DNA of 64,000 nt from Paraburkholderia bannensis. GTDB taxonomy: Bacteria > Pseudomonadota > Gammaproteobacteria > Burkholderiales > Burkholderiaceae. This document shows positions 1 to 8,851 of the stretch, piece after piece; positions within the stretch are counted from its first letter, which is position 1, and every line of letters starts with the position of its first letter. The notes under the pieces are model-generated. The model did no database searches, was not told the DNA's origin, and saw only the letters and a program-made list of their open reading frames with translations. The position numbers were made by a program, and so were the translations under genes. Where the stretch lies: the NCBI RefSeq assembly GCF_014200455.1, contig NZ_JACHBW010000007.1, forward strand, positions 186,001 through 250,000. Direction: 5' to 3'.

Positions 1-77
1 CGCCGTTGCTGCGCGAGTTCTGCGGCGCGGCGGGCGAGGACGACGAACAGCGCGAAGCCGTGCAGCATTCGCGCTGA
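1..77 (+). CDS. 3' end of a truncated upstream gene
   Basis: An open frame enters from the left edge and ends at a TGA at 75-77. Only 24 residues are visible, ending in QHSR. No motif can be recognised, so no function is offered. A hairpin 33 bases downstream (110-127) fits the end of a transcription unit and supports this being a real 3' end. It could still be a chance frame, because GC-rich DNA keeps frames open. Confidence 0.4.
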   Translation, partial: PLLREFCGAAGEDDEQREAVQHSR

Positions 78-109
78 ACGTTGAATCACGACCGATGCAG
101 AAATGGAGG

Positions 110-127
110 AGGGCGCGCGAGCGCCCT
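110..127. terminator. Bidirectional hairpin between convergent genes
   Basis: A perfect 7-bp stem (AGGGCGC / GCGCCCT) closes a GCGA tetraloop. It lies between the rightward partial gene and the 3' end of the leftward LysR gene. There is no strict T-run directly after it on either strand, so termination efficiency is uncertain. Confidence 0.5.
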
Positions 128-150
128 TCGATGTCCTGCCGCTTTTCGTT

Positions 151-1119
151 CTAACCGTTCATCAACACGTGGGCGTCGACCGCGTGCGCCGCGCGTGGCG
201 CGTGCAGCGGTTTTTCTTCGCAGGCCTGCTGAAAATGCTCGACGGTGTAGTCGACGAAGCGCAGCGTCTTGGCGGGCAGATACTGGCGGCGCGGATAGAC
301 GATGACCATGCTCGCCTGCGCGTCTTCGATCTCGTATTCCGGCAGCAGGCGCACGAGCGTGCCCGCCGCGACATCGTCGGCGACCAGCGGCGCGGGCACG
401 ATCGCCACGCCCATGCCCGCGAGCGCGGCAAGCCGCACCATCAGCATGTTGTTGACCGCGTAGCCGGGCTGCAGCGTGACCTGTTGCGCGCTTTCCCCCG
501 GCCGCGCGAACAGCCAGCTCACACTGCGCTCTTCAGGCGGCAACGTGACGGCGGCGTGTAGTTCCAGTTCTTCGGGCGTGAGCGGTTCGCCATGCTCGGC
601 GAGCCACGCGGGGGACGCGCACGGCACGAACGACGTGGTGCCCAGCGCGTGTTCGACAAACTCGGCGCCGCGCGTGGCGCAGGCCGCGACGATGCCCACG
701 TCGAAGCCGTCTTCGAGCATTTCGGTGGGCTTCTCAGCCAGCGTGAGGCGCACGTTCACGCGCGGATAAAGCCGGCGAAAGCCGTCGATCAGCGGCGTGA
801 GCGTGGCGAGCGACAGCGCGCCCGCAGCCATCACGCGCAGCGTGCCGCTCGGTTCGCGCTCGGTGAGCGCGAGCGAGTCTTCCAGATGATCGAGTTCTTC
901 GAGCACGCTCTTGCAGCCTTCGAGGTAGCGCAGGCCTGCTTCGGTCAGCGAAAGATTGCGCGTGGTGCGGTTGATCAGGCGCGTATGCAGATGCGCCTCG
1001 AGCATCGCGATCGAACGGGTGACGAGCGCATTCGAGACATCGAGCTGCTGGGCGGCGCGGCGAAAGCTCTGCGATTCCGCAACCCTGACGAAGACGCGCA
1101 TGGCGTGTATCTGGTTCAT
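151..1119 (-). CDS. LysR-family transcriptional regulator
   Basis: A 322-aa LysR-type regulator. The N-terminal winged helix-turn-helix (about residues 1-60; SFRRAAQQLDVSNALVTRSI region) binds DNA. The rest (about 90-295) is the periplasmic-binding-like effector domain. I start at the ATG at 1119 (MNQIHAMRVF), where LysR proteins normally begin and where a GAGGCG ribosome-binding site sits just upstream. A longer open frame reaches 1185 but adds non-conserved residues. The gene diverges from the aspT-aspT-aspD operon across a 598-bp gap. The usual LysR arrangement suggests it may control that operon or itself, but the effector cannot be read from sequence. Confidence 0.9.
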   Translation of the reverse strand: MNQIHAMRVFVRVAESQSFRRAAQQLDVSNALVTRSIAMLEAHLHTRLINRTTRNLSLTEAGLRYLEGCKSVLEELDHLEDSLALTEREPSGTLRVMAAGALSLATLTPLIDGFRRLYPRVNVRLTLAEKPTEMLEDGFDVGIVAACATRGAEFVEHALGTTSFVPCASPAWLAEHGEPLTPEELELHAAVTLPPEERSVSWLFARPGESAQQVTLQPGYAVNNMLMVRLAALAGMGVAIVPAPLVADDVAAGTLVRLLPEYEIEDAQASMVIVYPRRQYLPAKTLRFVDYTVEHFQQACEEKPLHAPRAAHAVDAHVLMNG

Positions 1120-1717
1120 CGAATTCGCCTCGTATGCTGTTGCATGTGCCGGTTGAATGGGCATTACATGGGCTTTGGGCGGCAAAAACCGGCTATCCGA
1201 TGTAACGCAGCTTCCTGATGAGCGAACAGCGATCGTGCACGAAAATAATATTGACAGTCGTTGGGAATTACAATATTTATCTTAAGCGATAGAGTTGTTT
1301 CACGTTTGTTTAAAGAATGCATGTGCGCTTTATGTGACAGTCGAAAGAGGCGCTTTCTCGCGCTATGCCATGCTTGTGGGCTGCTTTGAAATCCTGTCAA
1401 TTGCACCTTGAATCGCTCGCCTGACAGGCGCACAAAGCACGACCGGTCAGTTTGCACACTGTCGCGACAGCGTTTTCCGTAGTCTGCTATTTTGTCCGGC
1501 GTAATACGTTTGTTTTCAATCCTTTGTCGAGTGCCGTGTGAATTCGGTGTACAGATTCGATTCACACTTTTGGCAAATACGGTAGATAAAGACGGTTTTG
1601 AGCTTTATTGCGCGCTGCGCCAATTATCGGCGAAGCGAAGGCATAAAGAGGCGCATGCCCTGTGCATAGCTATTAAGCGAATCTGGCAAAACGAAAACGT
1701 AAATCGGCAGACCTGAC
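1120..1717. other. Divergent intergenic region, LysR / aspT
   Basis: 598 bp, clearly more AT-rich than its surroundings and with no convincing gene. Short open frames on both strands lack family resemblance; one, at 1492-1716, ends one base before the aspT1 ATG but looks like chance. The region should hold the promoters of the LysR gene and the aspT operon. A sigma70-like candidate is listed separately. aspT1 has no clear Shine-Dalgarno sequence. Confidence 0.6.
1251..1279 (+). promoter_or_regulatory. Candidate sigma70 promoter upstream of aspT1
   Basis: TTGACA at 1251-1256, a 17-bp spacer, then TATTTA at 1274-1279. The -35 box is perfect and the -10 box poor, in locally AT-rich DNA. It points toward aspT1 but would leave a leader of about 430 nt, so another promoter nearer the gene is possible. 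Confidence 0.35.
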
Positions 1718-3400
1718 ATGATCGTGGAATTGCTGAAGTCTCAGCCCGAGATTGCGCTGTTCATGAGTCTTGCACTCGGTTATCTGATTGGTTCAATTCG
1801 TTTCGGCCCGATATCGCTGGGCGGCGTATGCGGCACCTTGATCGTTGCGCTGCTGCTCGGCCAGACCGGCGCACGGCTCGCGCCCGATCTCAAGAACGTG
1901 GCGTTCGCGCTCTTCATCTTTGCGCTCGGCTTTACGGGCGGTCCGCAGTTTTTCGCCAATGTGGGACGCGGCTGGCGTTACGGCCTGCTGTCGATCGTCG
2001 AGATCGTCTCCGTCATGACGCTCGTGATGATTGCAGTCGTCCTGATGAAGCTCGATGCGGGCACCGCAGCCGGCCTGCTCGCGGGTGCGGCCACGGAATC
2101 CGCGGTGATCGGCACGGCATCCGAGGCCATCGCCAAACTGGGTGTGAGCGACGCCCAGGTGAGCACGATGCAGGCGCACATCGTCACGGCCTATAGCGTG
2201 AGCTATCTCTTTGGCCTCATCACCATCGTGCTGTTCACCAGCCAGATCGCGCCGCTCATCATGCGCGTGAATCTGCGCGACGAAGCCGCCCGCCTGTTTC
2301 GCAAGCTGGGCGGCGACGGCGTGCTCGACGACGGCCAGCGCCTCGCGCTGCCGCCGCTCGTGGGCCGCGCCTTCGAAGTGGGGCCGGCGGCGGGCACGCA
2401 GGTGTCGGCGTTCGAGGCGCGTTTCGGCAACAACATCACGATCGAGCGCGTACTGCGCGCACAAAGGCAAATCGAAGCCGATGCGCAGTTCGTGCTGCAG
2501 ACGGGCGACGTGGTGTTCATCGCGGGGCGGCGCGAGGCGATGGTGGAAGCTTCGGCCTTGCTCGGCGCGGAAGTTTCCGGCGAAGGCTTCACGAAGCTGC
2601 TCGCCCAGCGCGTGGACGTGATGCTCACGCGCCGCGACGCCAACGGCCTGACGCTTGCGCAACTGCGCGAGCGCGCCTCGCCCGAAGACGCGCGTGGCAT
2701 CTATGTGGGCGCGATCACGCGGCTCGATACCACGGTGCCCGCGCTGCCGGGCACGACGGTGCATCGCGGCGACGTGCTCACGCTGCTTGGCGCGCCCTCG
2801 GACGTGGCGCGCGGCGCGAAGCGTCTGGGCTACGTGATCCAGCAGACCCAGAAAACCGACTTCGTCTATCTGGGCCTGGGCGTGCTGGTCGGCATGATGA
2901 TCGGGCGTCTCGGCGTGAATGTGGGCGGCGTGGCGCTGGTGCTCGGCACGGGCGGCGGCTGTCTGCTCTCGGGGCTCTTTTTTGGCTGGCTGCGCTCGCA
3001 TTTTCCCGTGGTCGGCTCGCTGCCCTCGGCGGCTGCCCAGGTGCTCAAGGATTTCGGTCTCGCCACCTTTATCGCCGCCGTGGGCCTGTCGGCCGGCCCC
3101 GACGCCATCAAGCTGGTGCGCGAATACGGTCTCGCGCTGCCGCTCGCCGGCATCCTGATGGTGCTGATCCCGGGCCTTCTCTCTCTCTGGATCGGGCGGA
3201 TGTTTCTCAAGCTCGAAGCGCCGATGCTGCTCGGTGCAATTGCAGGTCAGCAGTGCAGCACGCCGGCGATCAGTGCGCTCGTTGGCGTCACCGGCAATTC
3301 GACACCCGTGATCGGCTACACGATCACCTATGCGCTGTCGAATATCTTGTTGCCGCTCATGGGGCCCGTGGTGGTGGGCCTCGCGACGAAGTTCGGCTGA
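1718..3400 (+). CDS. aspT: Aspartate:alanine antiporter AspT, copy 1
   Basis: A 560-aa inner-membrane transporter of the AspT (AAEx) family, close to the usual length. Hydrophobic segments fill residues 1-170. A central cytosolic stretch (about 205-375) looks like two TrkA-C/RCK_C modules, each with a 'V[VT]F/LTLLG' strand pattern. A second membrane block fills 385-560. The family exchanges extracellular aspartate for the alanine made by aspartate decarboxylation, which builds proton-motive force. It is the first gene of a three-gene operon with a paralogue and aspD. The start is the ATG at 1718, beginning MIVELLKSQPEIALF, which aligns with the start of copy 2. The ribosome-binding site is weak. 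Confidence 0.9.
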   Translation: MIVELLKSQPEIALFMSLALGYLIGSIRFGPISLGGVCGTLIVALLLGQTGARLAPDLKNVAFALFIFALGFTGGPQFFANVGRGWRYGLLSIVEIVSVMTLVMIAVVLMKLDAGTAAGLLAGAATESAVIGTASEAIAKLGVSDAQVSTMQAHIVTAYSVSYLFGLITIVLFTSQIAPLIMRVNLRDEAARLFRKLGGDGVLDDGQRLALPPLVGRAFEVGPAAGTQVSAFEARFGNNITIERVLRAQRQIEADAQFVLQTGDVVFIAGRREAMVEASALLGAEVSGEGFTKLLAQRVDVMLTRRDANGLTLAQLRERASPEDARGIYVGAITRLDTTVPALPGTTVHRGDVLTLLGAPSDVARGAKRLGYVIQQTQKTDFVYLGLGVLVGMMIGRLGVNVGGVALVLGTGGGCLLSGLFFGWLRSHFPVVGSLPSAAAQVLKDFGLATFIAAVGLSAGPDAIKLVREYGLALPLAGILMVLIPGLLSLWIGRMFLKLEAPMLLGAIAGQQCSTPAISALVGVTGNSTPVIGYTITYALSNILLPLMGPVVVGLATKFG

Positions 3401-3475
3401 CGCGGCGCTGGTTCGCGCAGCCGTCGTCATTGAGCGGCGGCGGCAGGGCATCACACCTACCCATGCGAGGGCACG

Positions 3476-5161
3476 ATGGAATGGCTACATGACATCTTTC
3501 ACAAATCCCCGGAAATCGCCTTGTTTCTCTCGCTGGCGGTCGGTTACTGGGTCGGCCAGATCAACTTCGGCAAATTCCAGCTAGGAGGCGTGGGCGGCTC
3601 GCTGCTCGCCGCGGTCGTGGTCAGTCAGGTGGGCGTGACGATCGATAACGGCGTGAAGTCGGTGATGTTCGCCGTCTTCATCTACGCCGTGGGCTACGAC
3701 TCGGGGCCAGGCTTCTTCAACTCGCTCAACCGCAAGACGCTGCGCGAAATCGCCATGGCGGTGTTCATGGCGCTCGCGGGTCTCTTCACGGTGCTGGTGT
3801 GCGCGAAGCTCTTTCACCTCGACAAGGGGCTCGCCGCCGGTCTCGCAGCGGGCGGCATGACCCAGTCGGCGATCATCGGCACGGCGGGCGACGCCATCGC
3901 GCGTCTCGGTCTGCCTGCCGACCAGGTCAAGGCCATGCAGGCCAACGTGGCGATCGGCTATGCCGTGACCTACGTGTTCGGCTCGCTGGGCGCGATCATC
4001 GTCTGCGTGAACATCCTGCCGAAGTTCATGGGGCGCAGCCTCAAGGACGCCTCGCTCGATGCCGAGCGCGAAATGGCGGGCGGCGCCGCGTCGTCGGCGC
4101 CGGGCCAGGTGACGGCGTTGCCGGAGCTGTTCGGACGGGTGTTTCGCGTCGAAGCCGCTGCGGGCAAGACCGTCAAGCAGCTCGAATCGGCCGAGAAAGA
4201 CCTCGTCGCGGTCGAGAAAATCCGCCGTGCGGGCAAGGTGGTCGATTCCACGCCCGACTTCGTGCTCAGCCGCGACGACATCGTGCTGGTGGTGGGGCGC
4301 CGCGAACAGATGGTCGAAGTGGGCGCGCTGATCGGGCCGGAGGTGCCGGATTCGGGCGGCATGAACCTCGTGATGCAGACGCGCCAGCTCGTCTTCACGA
4401 AGAAGGGCATGAACCACACGACGATTGAGGAAGTGCGCAAGAACGTCGATCGCGATATGCGCCACGGCGTCTATATCGAGAAGATCGAACGCGCGGGCCA
4501 GCCGGTGCCGGTGCTGCCGCAAACGCAGCTCGAACACGGCGACGTCATCACGATTTACGGCACCGCCACCGATACCAAACGCGCCGTCCAGGAAGCCGGC
4601 TACGAGCTTGCGTGGAGCAACAAGACCGACTTTATCTACATGGGCGTGGGTCTGGTGCTGGGCCTGCTGGTGGGCCTGATCGTCGTGAACGTGGCGGGCA
4701 TTCCGCTCACGCTCGGCTCGGGCGGCGGCTGTCTGCTCGCGGGTCTGGTGTTCGGCTGGATGCGCGGCAAGCATCCGATGTACGGCGTGATGCCGCCCGC
4801 CGCCTCGCAACTGCTCAAGGACTTCGGTCTTGCGGCATTCGTGGCGGTGGTGGGGCTGAATTCGGGGCTGCAGGCGGTGGTGACGATCAAGCAGAGCGGC
4901 GTCACCATCTTCCTGCTTGGCGTGGTGGTGACTCTCGTGCCGCTGTTCCTCACGATGCTGTTTGGCCGTTACGTGCTCAAGTACAACAACGCGGCGATTC
5001 TCGCGGGCGCGCTGTCCGGCGCGCGCAGTGCGAACCCGGCGTTCGGCGGCATCCTCGACAAGGCCGAGAGCGCCGTGCCGACGGTGCCGTTCGCCATCAC
5101 CTACGCGATCGCGAACGTGCTGCTGACGCTGCTCGGGCCGCTCGTGGTCGGTCTTGCATGA
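3476..5161 (+). CDS. aspT: Aspartate:alanine antiporter AspT, copy 2
   Basis: A 561-aa paralogue of the preceding gene with the same membrane, two RCK_C and membrane layout. Shared landmarks include the N-terminal SPEIALFLSLAVGYWVGQI and the C-terminal block KTDFIYMGVGL...LLKDFGLAAFVAVVGL. The ATG at 3476 follows an AGGGCA ribosome-binding site, 75 bp after copy 1, so the two are probably co-transcribed. Copy 1 and copy 2 differ in the central regulatory part. They may have different substrate preferences or form a mixed complex; this is inference, because characterised AspT systems need one protein. Confidence 0.9.
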   Translation: MEWLHDIFHKSPEIALFLSLAVGYWVGQINFGKFQLGGVGGSLLAAVVVSQVGVTIDNGVKSVMFAVFIYAVGYDSGPGFFNSLNRKTLREIAMAVFMALAGLFTVLVCAKLFHLDKGLAAGLAAGGMTQSAIIGTAGDAIARLGLPADQVKAMQANVAIGYAVTYVFGSLGAIIVCVNILPKFMGRSLKDASLDAEREMAGGAASSAPGQVTALPELFGRVFRVEAAAGKTVKQLESAEKDLVAVEKIRRAGKVVDSTPDFVLSRDDIVLVVGRREQMVEVGALIGPEVPDSGGMNLVMQTRQLVFTKKGMNHTTIEEVRKNVDRDMRHGVYIEKIERAGQPVPVLPQTQLEHGDVITIYGTATDTKRAVQEAGYELAWSNKTDFIYMGVGLVLGLLVGLIVVNVAGIPLTLGSGGGCLLAGLVFGWMRGKHPMYGVMPPAASQLLKDFGLAAFVAVVGLNSGLQAVVTIKQSGVTIFLLGVVVTLVPLFLTMLFGRYVLKYNNAAILAGALSGARSANPAFGGILDKAESAVPTVPFAITYAIANVLLTLLGPLVVGLA

Positions 5162-5241
5162 GATGAAGTCAAAGCGGGCCGCGCGATGTTCGACGCGCGC
5201 CGGTTCGCCTCAATGGGTCGAAAACGCGTGCCGCGTTCATA

Positions 5242-5268
5242 CGCAAATCGCGCAAATCGCGCAATACG
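5242..5268 (+). repeat. Short tandem repeat in the aspT2-aspD spacer
   Basis: Three tandem 9-bp units lie in the 152-bp gap before aspD: CGCAAATCG twice, then CGCAATACG. No function is evident. It may be a protein-binding array or chance low complexity. Confidence 0.4.
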
Positions 5269-5313
5269 CGCACATGACTGCGGCACGCTCACTGTCTTCC
5301 ACTGGAGAGCATC

Positions 5314-6984
5314 ATGGCAAAAGGTAAAGGCAACGGTAACGGCAGCGGCACGAAGGAAAAGGCTGGCCTCGACGCACTGAGCCCGTTCGAGCTCAAGGAC
5401 GAACTGATCAAGGCAGCGGGCGGCGGCGCGACCGAGCGCCCGGCCAACCGTTCGATGCTCAACGCGGGCCGCGGCAACCCCAACTTCCTCGCAACCATCC
5501 CGCGTCACGGCTTCTGGCAACTGGGTCTCTTTGCGATGCGCGAATCGGAGCGCTCGTTCGCGTACATGCCTGAAGGCGTGGGCGGCTTCCCGCAGCGCGA
5601 GGGCATCGTCGAGCGCTTCGACCAGTTCCTGCGCGAAAACAAGGGCCAGCCTGGCATCGATTTTATCGGCGGCGCGGTGTCGTATGTGCGCGACCAGCTG
5701 GGCCTTTCCGCGGGCGACTTCCTCTACGAAATGTGCGAAGGCATCCTGGCGTGTAACTACCCCGTGCCGGACCGCATGCTCAAGCTCTCGGAGATCATCG
5801 TCGGGCAATATCTGCGCCGCGAGATGATCGGCAAGCATCCGTTCGTGGGCGAGTTCGACGTGTTCGCGGTGGAGGGCGGCACGGCGGCCATGACGTACAT
5901 TTTCAACACGATGCGCGAGAACTTCCTGATCAAGGAGGGCGACACCATCGCGCTGGGCATGCCGATCTTCACGCCCTACATCGAAATTCCCGAACTCAAC
6001 GACTACCAGCTCAACGTCGTGCATCTGGAGGCGACGGTCGAGAACAACTGGCAATACTCGAAGAAGGAACTCGACAAGCTGCGTGATCCGAAGGTGAAGG
6101 CGTTCTTCCTCGTGAATCCGAGCAATCCGCCGTCGGTGAAGATCGACGACCAAAGCCTGGAGTACGTTGCGGAGATCATCAAGGAACGCCCGGACCTGAT
6201 CCTGCTGACCGACGATGTCTACGGCACCTTCGCCGATAACTTCGTCTCGCTGTTCGCGCTCGCGCCGAAGAACACGATTCTCGTGTACTCCTATTCGAAG
6301 TACTTCGGCGCGACCGGCTGGCGTCTGGGCGCGATCGCCACGCATCGCGACAACGTGCTGGACGCCACGCTCGCGAAGCTGCCCAAGGAAGAGAAGAAGA
6401 TCCTCCACAAGCGCTACGAGTCGATCACGACCGAGCCGGACAATCTCAAGTTCATCGACCGTCTGGTGGCCGATAGCCGTACCGTCGCGCTCAATCACAC
6501 GGCCGGTCTGTCGACGCCGCAGCAGGTGCAGATGGTGCTGTTCTCGCTGTTCTCGCTGATGGATACGCCGGACGCCTACAAGAACGCGCTCAAGCGCCTG
6601 ATCCGCAGCCGCAAGCGCGCGCTGTTCGAGGAGATGGGCATTGCCGTCGACGAGGCCGATCCGAACCAGGTCGATTACTACACCATCATCGACATGGAGT
6701 TTCTGGGCGAGAAGCGCTTTGGCCGCGATTTCGTCGAGTGGCTGCTCAAGCAGGTCCAGCCGAACGAGCTGCTATTCCGTCTGGCGGCGGAGGCGCGCGT
6801 CGTGCTGCTGCCGGGCAAGGGCTTTGGCACGGCGCATCCGTCGGGCCGCGTGTCGCTCGCGAACCTCAACGAATCCGATTACCGCAAGATCGGCCGCGCG
6901 ATGCGCAAGCTCAGCGAAGAGTACGTCCATCGCTATAACGAGGAAACGGGCAAGAAGCTCGACCCTAGCACGGTCAAGAAGTAA
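5314..6984 (+). CDS. aspD: Aspartate 4-decarboxylase (PLP-dependent)
   Basis: A 556-aa bifunctional aspartate aminotransferase / L-aspartate beta-decarboxylase (also called asdA). It converts aspartate to alanine and CO2 in the cytosol. Fold-type I features are clear: the PLP lysine in SYSKYFGATGWRLG (K329), the downstream R337, FLVNPSNPPS near 265-274 and DDVYGTFAD near 300-308. Length matches the family. The first 15 residues are Lys/Gly/Asn-rich and probably disordered. The ATG at 5314 follows a GGAGA ribosome-binding site. With the two AspT antiporters it forms the aspartate-alanine metabolic cycle, and a strong terminator closes the operon. Confidence 0.95.
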   Translation: MAKGKGNGNGSGTKEKAGLDALSPFELKDELIKAAGGGATERPANRSMLNAGRGNPNFLATIPRHGFWQLGLFAMRESERSFAYMPEGVGGFPQREGIVERFDQFLRENKGQPGIDFIGGAVSYVRDQLGLSAGDFLYEMCEGILACNYPVPDRMLKLSEIIVGQYLRREMIGKHPFVGEFDVFAVEGGTAAMTYIFNTMRENFLIKEGDTIALGMPIFTPYIEIPELNDYQLNVVHLEATVENNWQYSKKELDKLRDPKVKAFFLVNPSNPPSVKIDDQSLEYVAEIIKERPDLILLTDDVYGTFADNFVSLFALAPKNTILVYSYSKYFGATGWRLGAIATHRDNVLDATLAKLPKEEKKILHKRYESITTEPDNLKFIDRLVADSRTVALNHTAGLSTPQQVQMVLFSLFSLMDTPDAYKNALKRLIRSRKRALFEEMGIAVDEADPNQVDYYTIIDMEFLGEKRFGRDFVEWLLKQVQPNELLFRLAAEARVVLLPGKGFGTAHPSGRVSLANLNESDYRKIGRAMRKLSEEYVHRYNEETGKKLDPSTVKK

Positions 6985-7004
6985 GGCCGGGTGGAAACAA
7001 AAAA

Positions 7005-7038
7005 ACCGCATCGGGCGCGCTGCCCGGTGCGGTTTTTT
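7005..7038. terminator. Bidirectional intrinsic terminator after aspD
   Basis: A hairpin with near-perfect arms (ACCGCA-t-CGGGC pairing with GCCCG-g-TGCGGT) around a short GCGCT loop is followed by a T6 run. An A-run precedes it on the other side. It can therefore serve both the rightward asp operon and the leftward MFS gene that ends at 7065. Confidence 0.9.
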
Positions 7039-7064
7039 ATCGCCTGCGAATGATCGTAGGCGAA

Positions 7065-8291
7065 CTATTGCGCTTGCGATGTCACCGGCTGCTTGAGCGC
7101 TGCCTCGCGCACGCTCTTGCGATGCAGCGAAACGGACAGCGCCACGGCAGCGGCGGCGGCGATGGCCGCGAACAGGAACACCGAGCCGTAGCCGAACACA
7201 TTCGCTACATAGCCCGCGAGCGGGCCGGTGATGCCCAGCGACAGATCGAGGAACACCGAATACGCCGAGAGCGCCGCGCCGCGGCTAGCCGCCGGCACGA
7301 GACCGACCGCTTCCACGCCAAGCGCCGGAAACACCAGGGCGAAGCCAAAACCCGTGAGTGCCGCGCCCAGCAGCGCAACGTGCGGCGTGGGCGAGAGCCA
7401 CAGCAGCAGCAGGCCCGCGCACTCGCACGAGAACGAGGCGATCGCCACCCGGAAGCCGCCGAACGTCTTGATGGTGTTCGCGAACAGCAGTCGCGCGCCA
7501 ATGAACATCAGACCGAACAGCGTGAGCGAGAACGCCGCATTGGGCCAATGGCGCGCGGCGTAAAACAGCGTGATGAAGGTGGCGATCGAGCCAAAGCCCG
7601 CCGAGCCGAGCGCGAGGCCCAAGCCGTGCGGCAGCACGCGCTTGACCACGCTGCGATAGGACATGCGCTCGCCATGCACGAGCGGCACCGGCGCGATCGG
7701 GCGCGCGAGCCAGAAGCCCAGCGCGGCTAGCGCGATCACCGAAATGCCGAGCATCCAGTAACCGAGGTAGTGCGCCATTTCCACGCCCACCGGCGCGCCC
7801 AGCGCAAGCGCGCCGTAAGTGGCGATGCCGTTCCACGAGATCACCTTGGCGTTGTGCGCGGTGCCCACGCGGCCGATGCCCCAGAGGATCGCGCCGGTGC
7901 CGCACAGGCTTTCGCCGCAGCCCAGCAGCAGGCGGCTGGCGATCAGCAGCGTGAGCGAAAGGCCCGGCCAGTGATCGACGAGCGTGGCGAGCAGCAGCAT
8001 CACGCCGCTCGCGCCGCAGATCGTCAGGCCGATGCTGACGGTCTTCTTCGGCCCGAGCGTATCCGCCGAGCGTCCAGCGAGCGCACGTGAACAGAGCGTG
8101 GCGATGTACTGCACGCTGATCGCCGCGCCCGCAACCACGGTGCTGAAACCGAGGTCGTTGTGCACGTAGCCAGGCAGCACGGCGAGCGGGATGCCGATCG
8201 TCAGATAGCAAATGAAGGTGAAAAAGACGACCGGAATGATCTGCATGGTCGTCGACAACCCGGAGCGCGGGGGCGCCAAATCAGCGGACAT
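7065..8291 (-). CDS. MFS transporter, YhhS/YfcJ family
   Basis: A 408-aa major facilitator with about 12 hydrophobic segments. The N-terminal stretch [20 protein letters not shown], then [25 protein letters not shown], closely resembles the E. coli YhhS/YfcJ group of predicted drug or small-metabolite exporters. It contains the conserved loop 2-3 motif around GRSAD..GPK. I start at the ATG at 8291 ([10 protein letters not shown]), because the extension to 8423 is not hydrophobic and not family-like. It sits alone between a terminator and the xdh promoter region. The substrate is unknown. Confidence 0.88.
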   Translation of the reverse strand: MSADLAPPRSGLSTTMQIIPVVFFTFICYLTIGIPLAVLPGYVHNDLGFSTVVAGAAISVQYIATLCSRALAGRSADTLGPKKTVSIGLTICGASGVMLLLATLVDHWPGLSLTLLIASRLLLGCGESLCGTGAILWGIGRVGTAHNAKVISWNGIATYGALALGAPVGVEMAHYLGYWMLGISVIALAALGFWLARPIAPVPLVHGERMSYRSVVKRVLPHGLGLALGSAGFGSIATFITLFYAARHWPNAAFSLTLFGLMFIGARLLFANTIKTFGGFRVAIASFSCECAGLLLLWLSPTPHVALLGAALTGFGFALVFPALGVEAVGLVPAASRGAALSAYSVFLDLSLGITGPLAGYVANVFGYGSVFLFAAIAAAAAVALSVSLHRKSVREAALKQPVTSQAQ

Positions 8292-8851
8292 GGGGAAAAC
8301 GCGGATGGATAACGGCGGGAAAGACGTGATTGTCCCATGGAACCGGTTCTTATGCGGACGTTGAAGAAGCCATCCGTTGGGCGTATCCGACGGTTTTTGC
8401 AGGGCCGGCCGCACGTCTGTCACGTAATTGGCGTGTCCATCGGCGTGTCAACCGCGAGACAGGTGCGTGAGTGGAAATGGACGAAGTTGGGCGCGGGTTC
8501 GTCGGAATTGAAGCGCGGTGGCGTTGCACTACGCTGAAAGGAAAGCGAATTGCCGCTTTGTGGTGCACGAACACCGCCTCGTTCTTGTCTTGTTTGCGAT
8601 AAATTGAGATTAATAGGTGCAAAAGGGCCATGCCGCTATAAGCGGCGCACCACGACAAAGCGCCGATTTATCGCCGCGACGATATATCCCACATGCACCT
8701 GCTGCTATGGGTTCGCAATATTGGCGGTGATAGTTTTCGAATCGTCCACGGAAAGAATAGGTGGCATGCGCCGGCAGCCCCCGCAAATCCTCTTCCGGGC
8801 GCCACGCAAAAGTACGCAAGAGCAACGCACAAGCACGACGAGACAGACATC
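8292..8851. other. Divergent intergenic region, MFS / xdhA
   Basis: 560 bp without a convincing gene. It should hold the promoters of the leftward MFS gene and the xdh operon. The only clear structure is a perfect 15-nt palindrome at 8632-8646, listed separately, about 205 bp before the xdhA start. A stretch of weaker GC content surrounds it. Confidence 0.5.
8632..8646. promoter_or_regulatory. Palindrome upstream of xdhA, possible operator
   Basis: GCCGCT ATA AGCGGC is a perfect 6-bp inverted repeat with a 3-bp centre. Its size and position in the divergent region fit a dimeric regulator site. No regulator gene is adjacent, so the owner is unknown. Confidence 0.3.

Noticed and set aside
1492..1716. 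Small frame (74 codons) directly before aspT1
   Set aside because: No ribosome-binding site, no family resemblance, and it sits in the AT-rich promoter region. A leader peptide cannot be excluded but is not supported.
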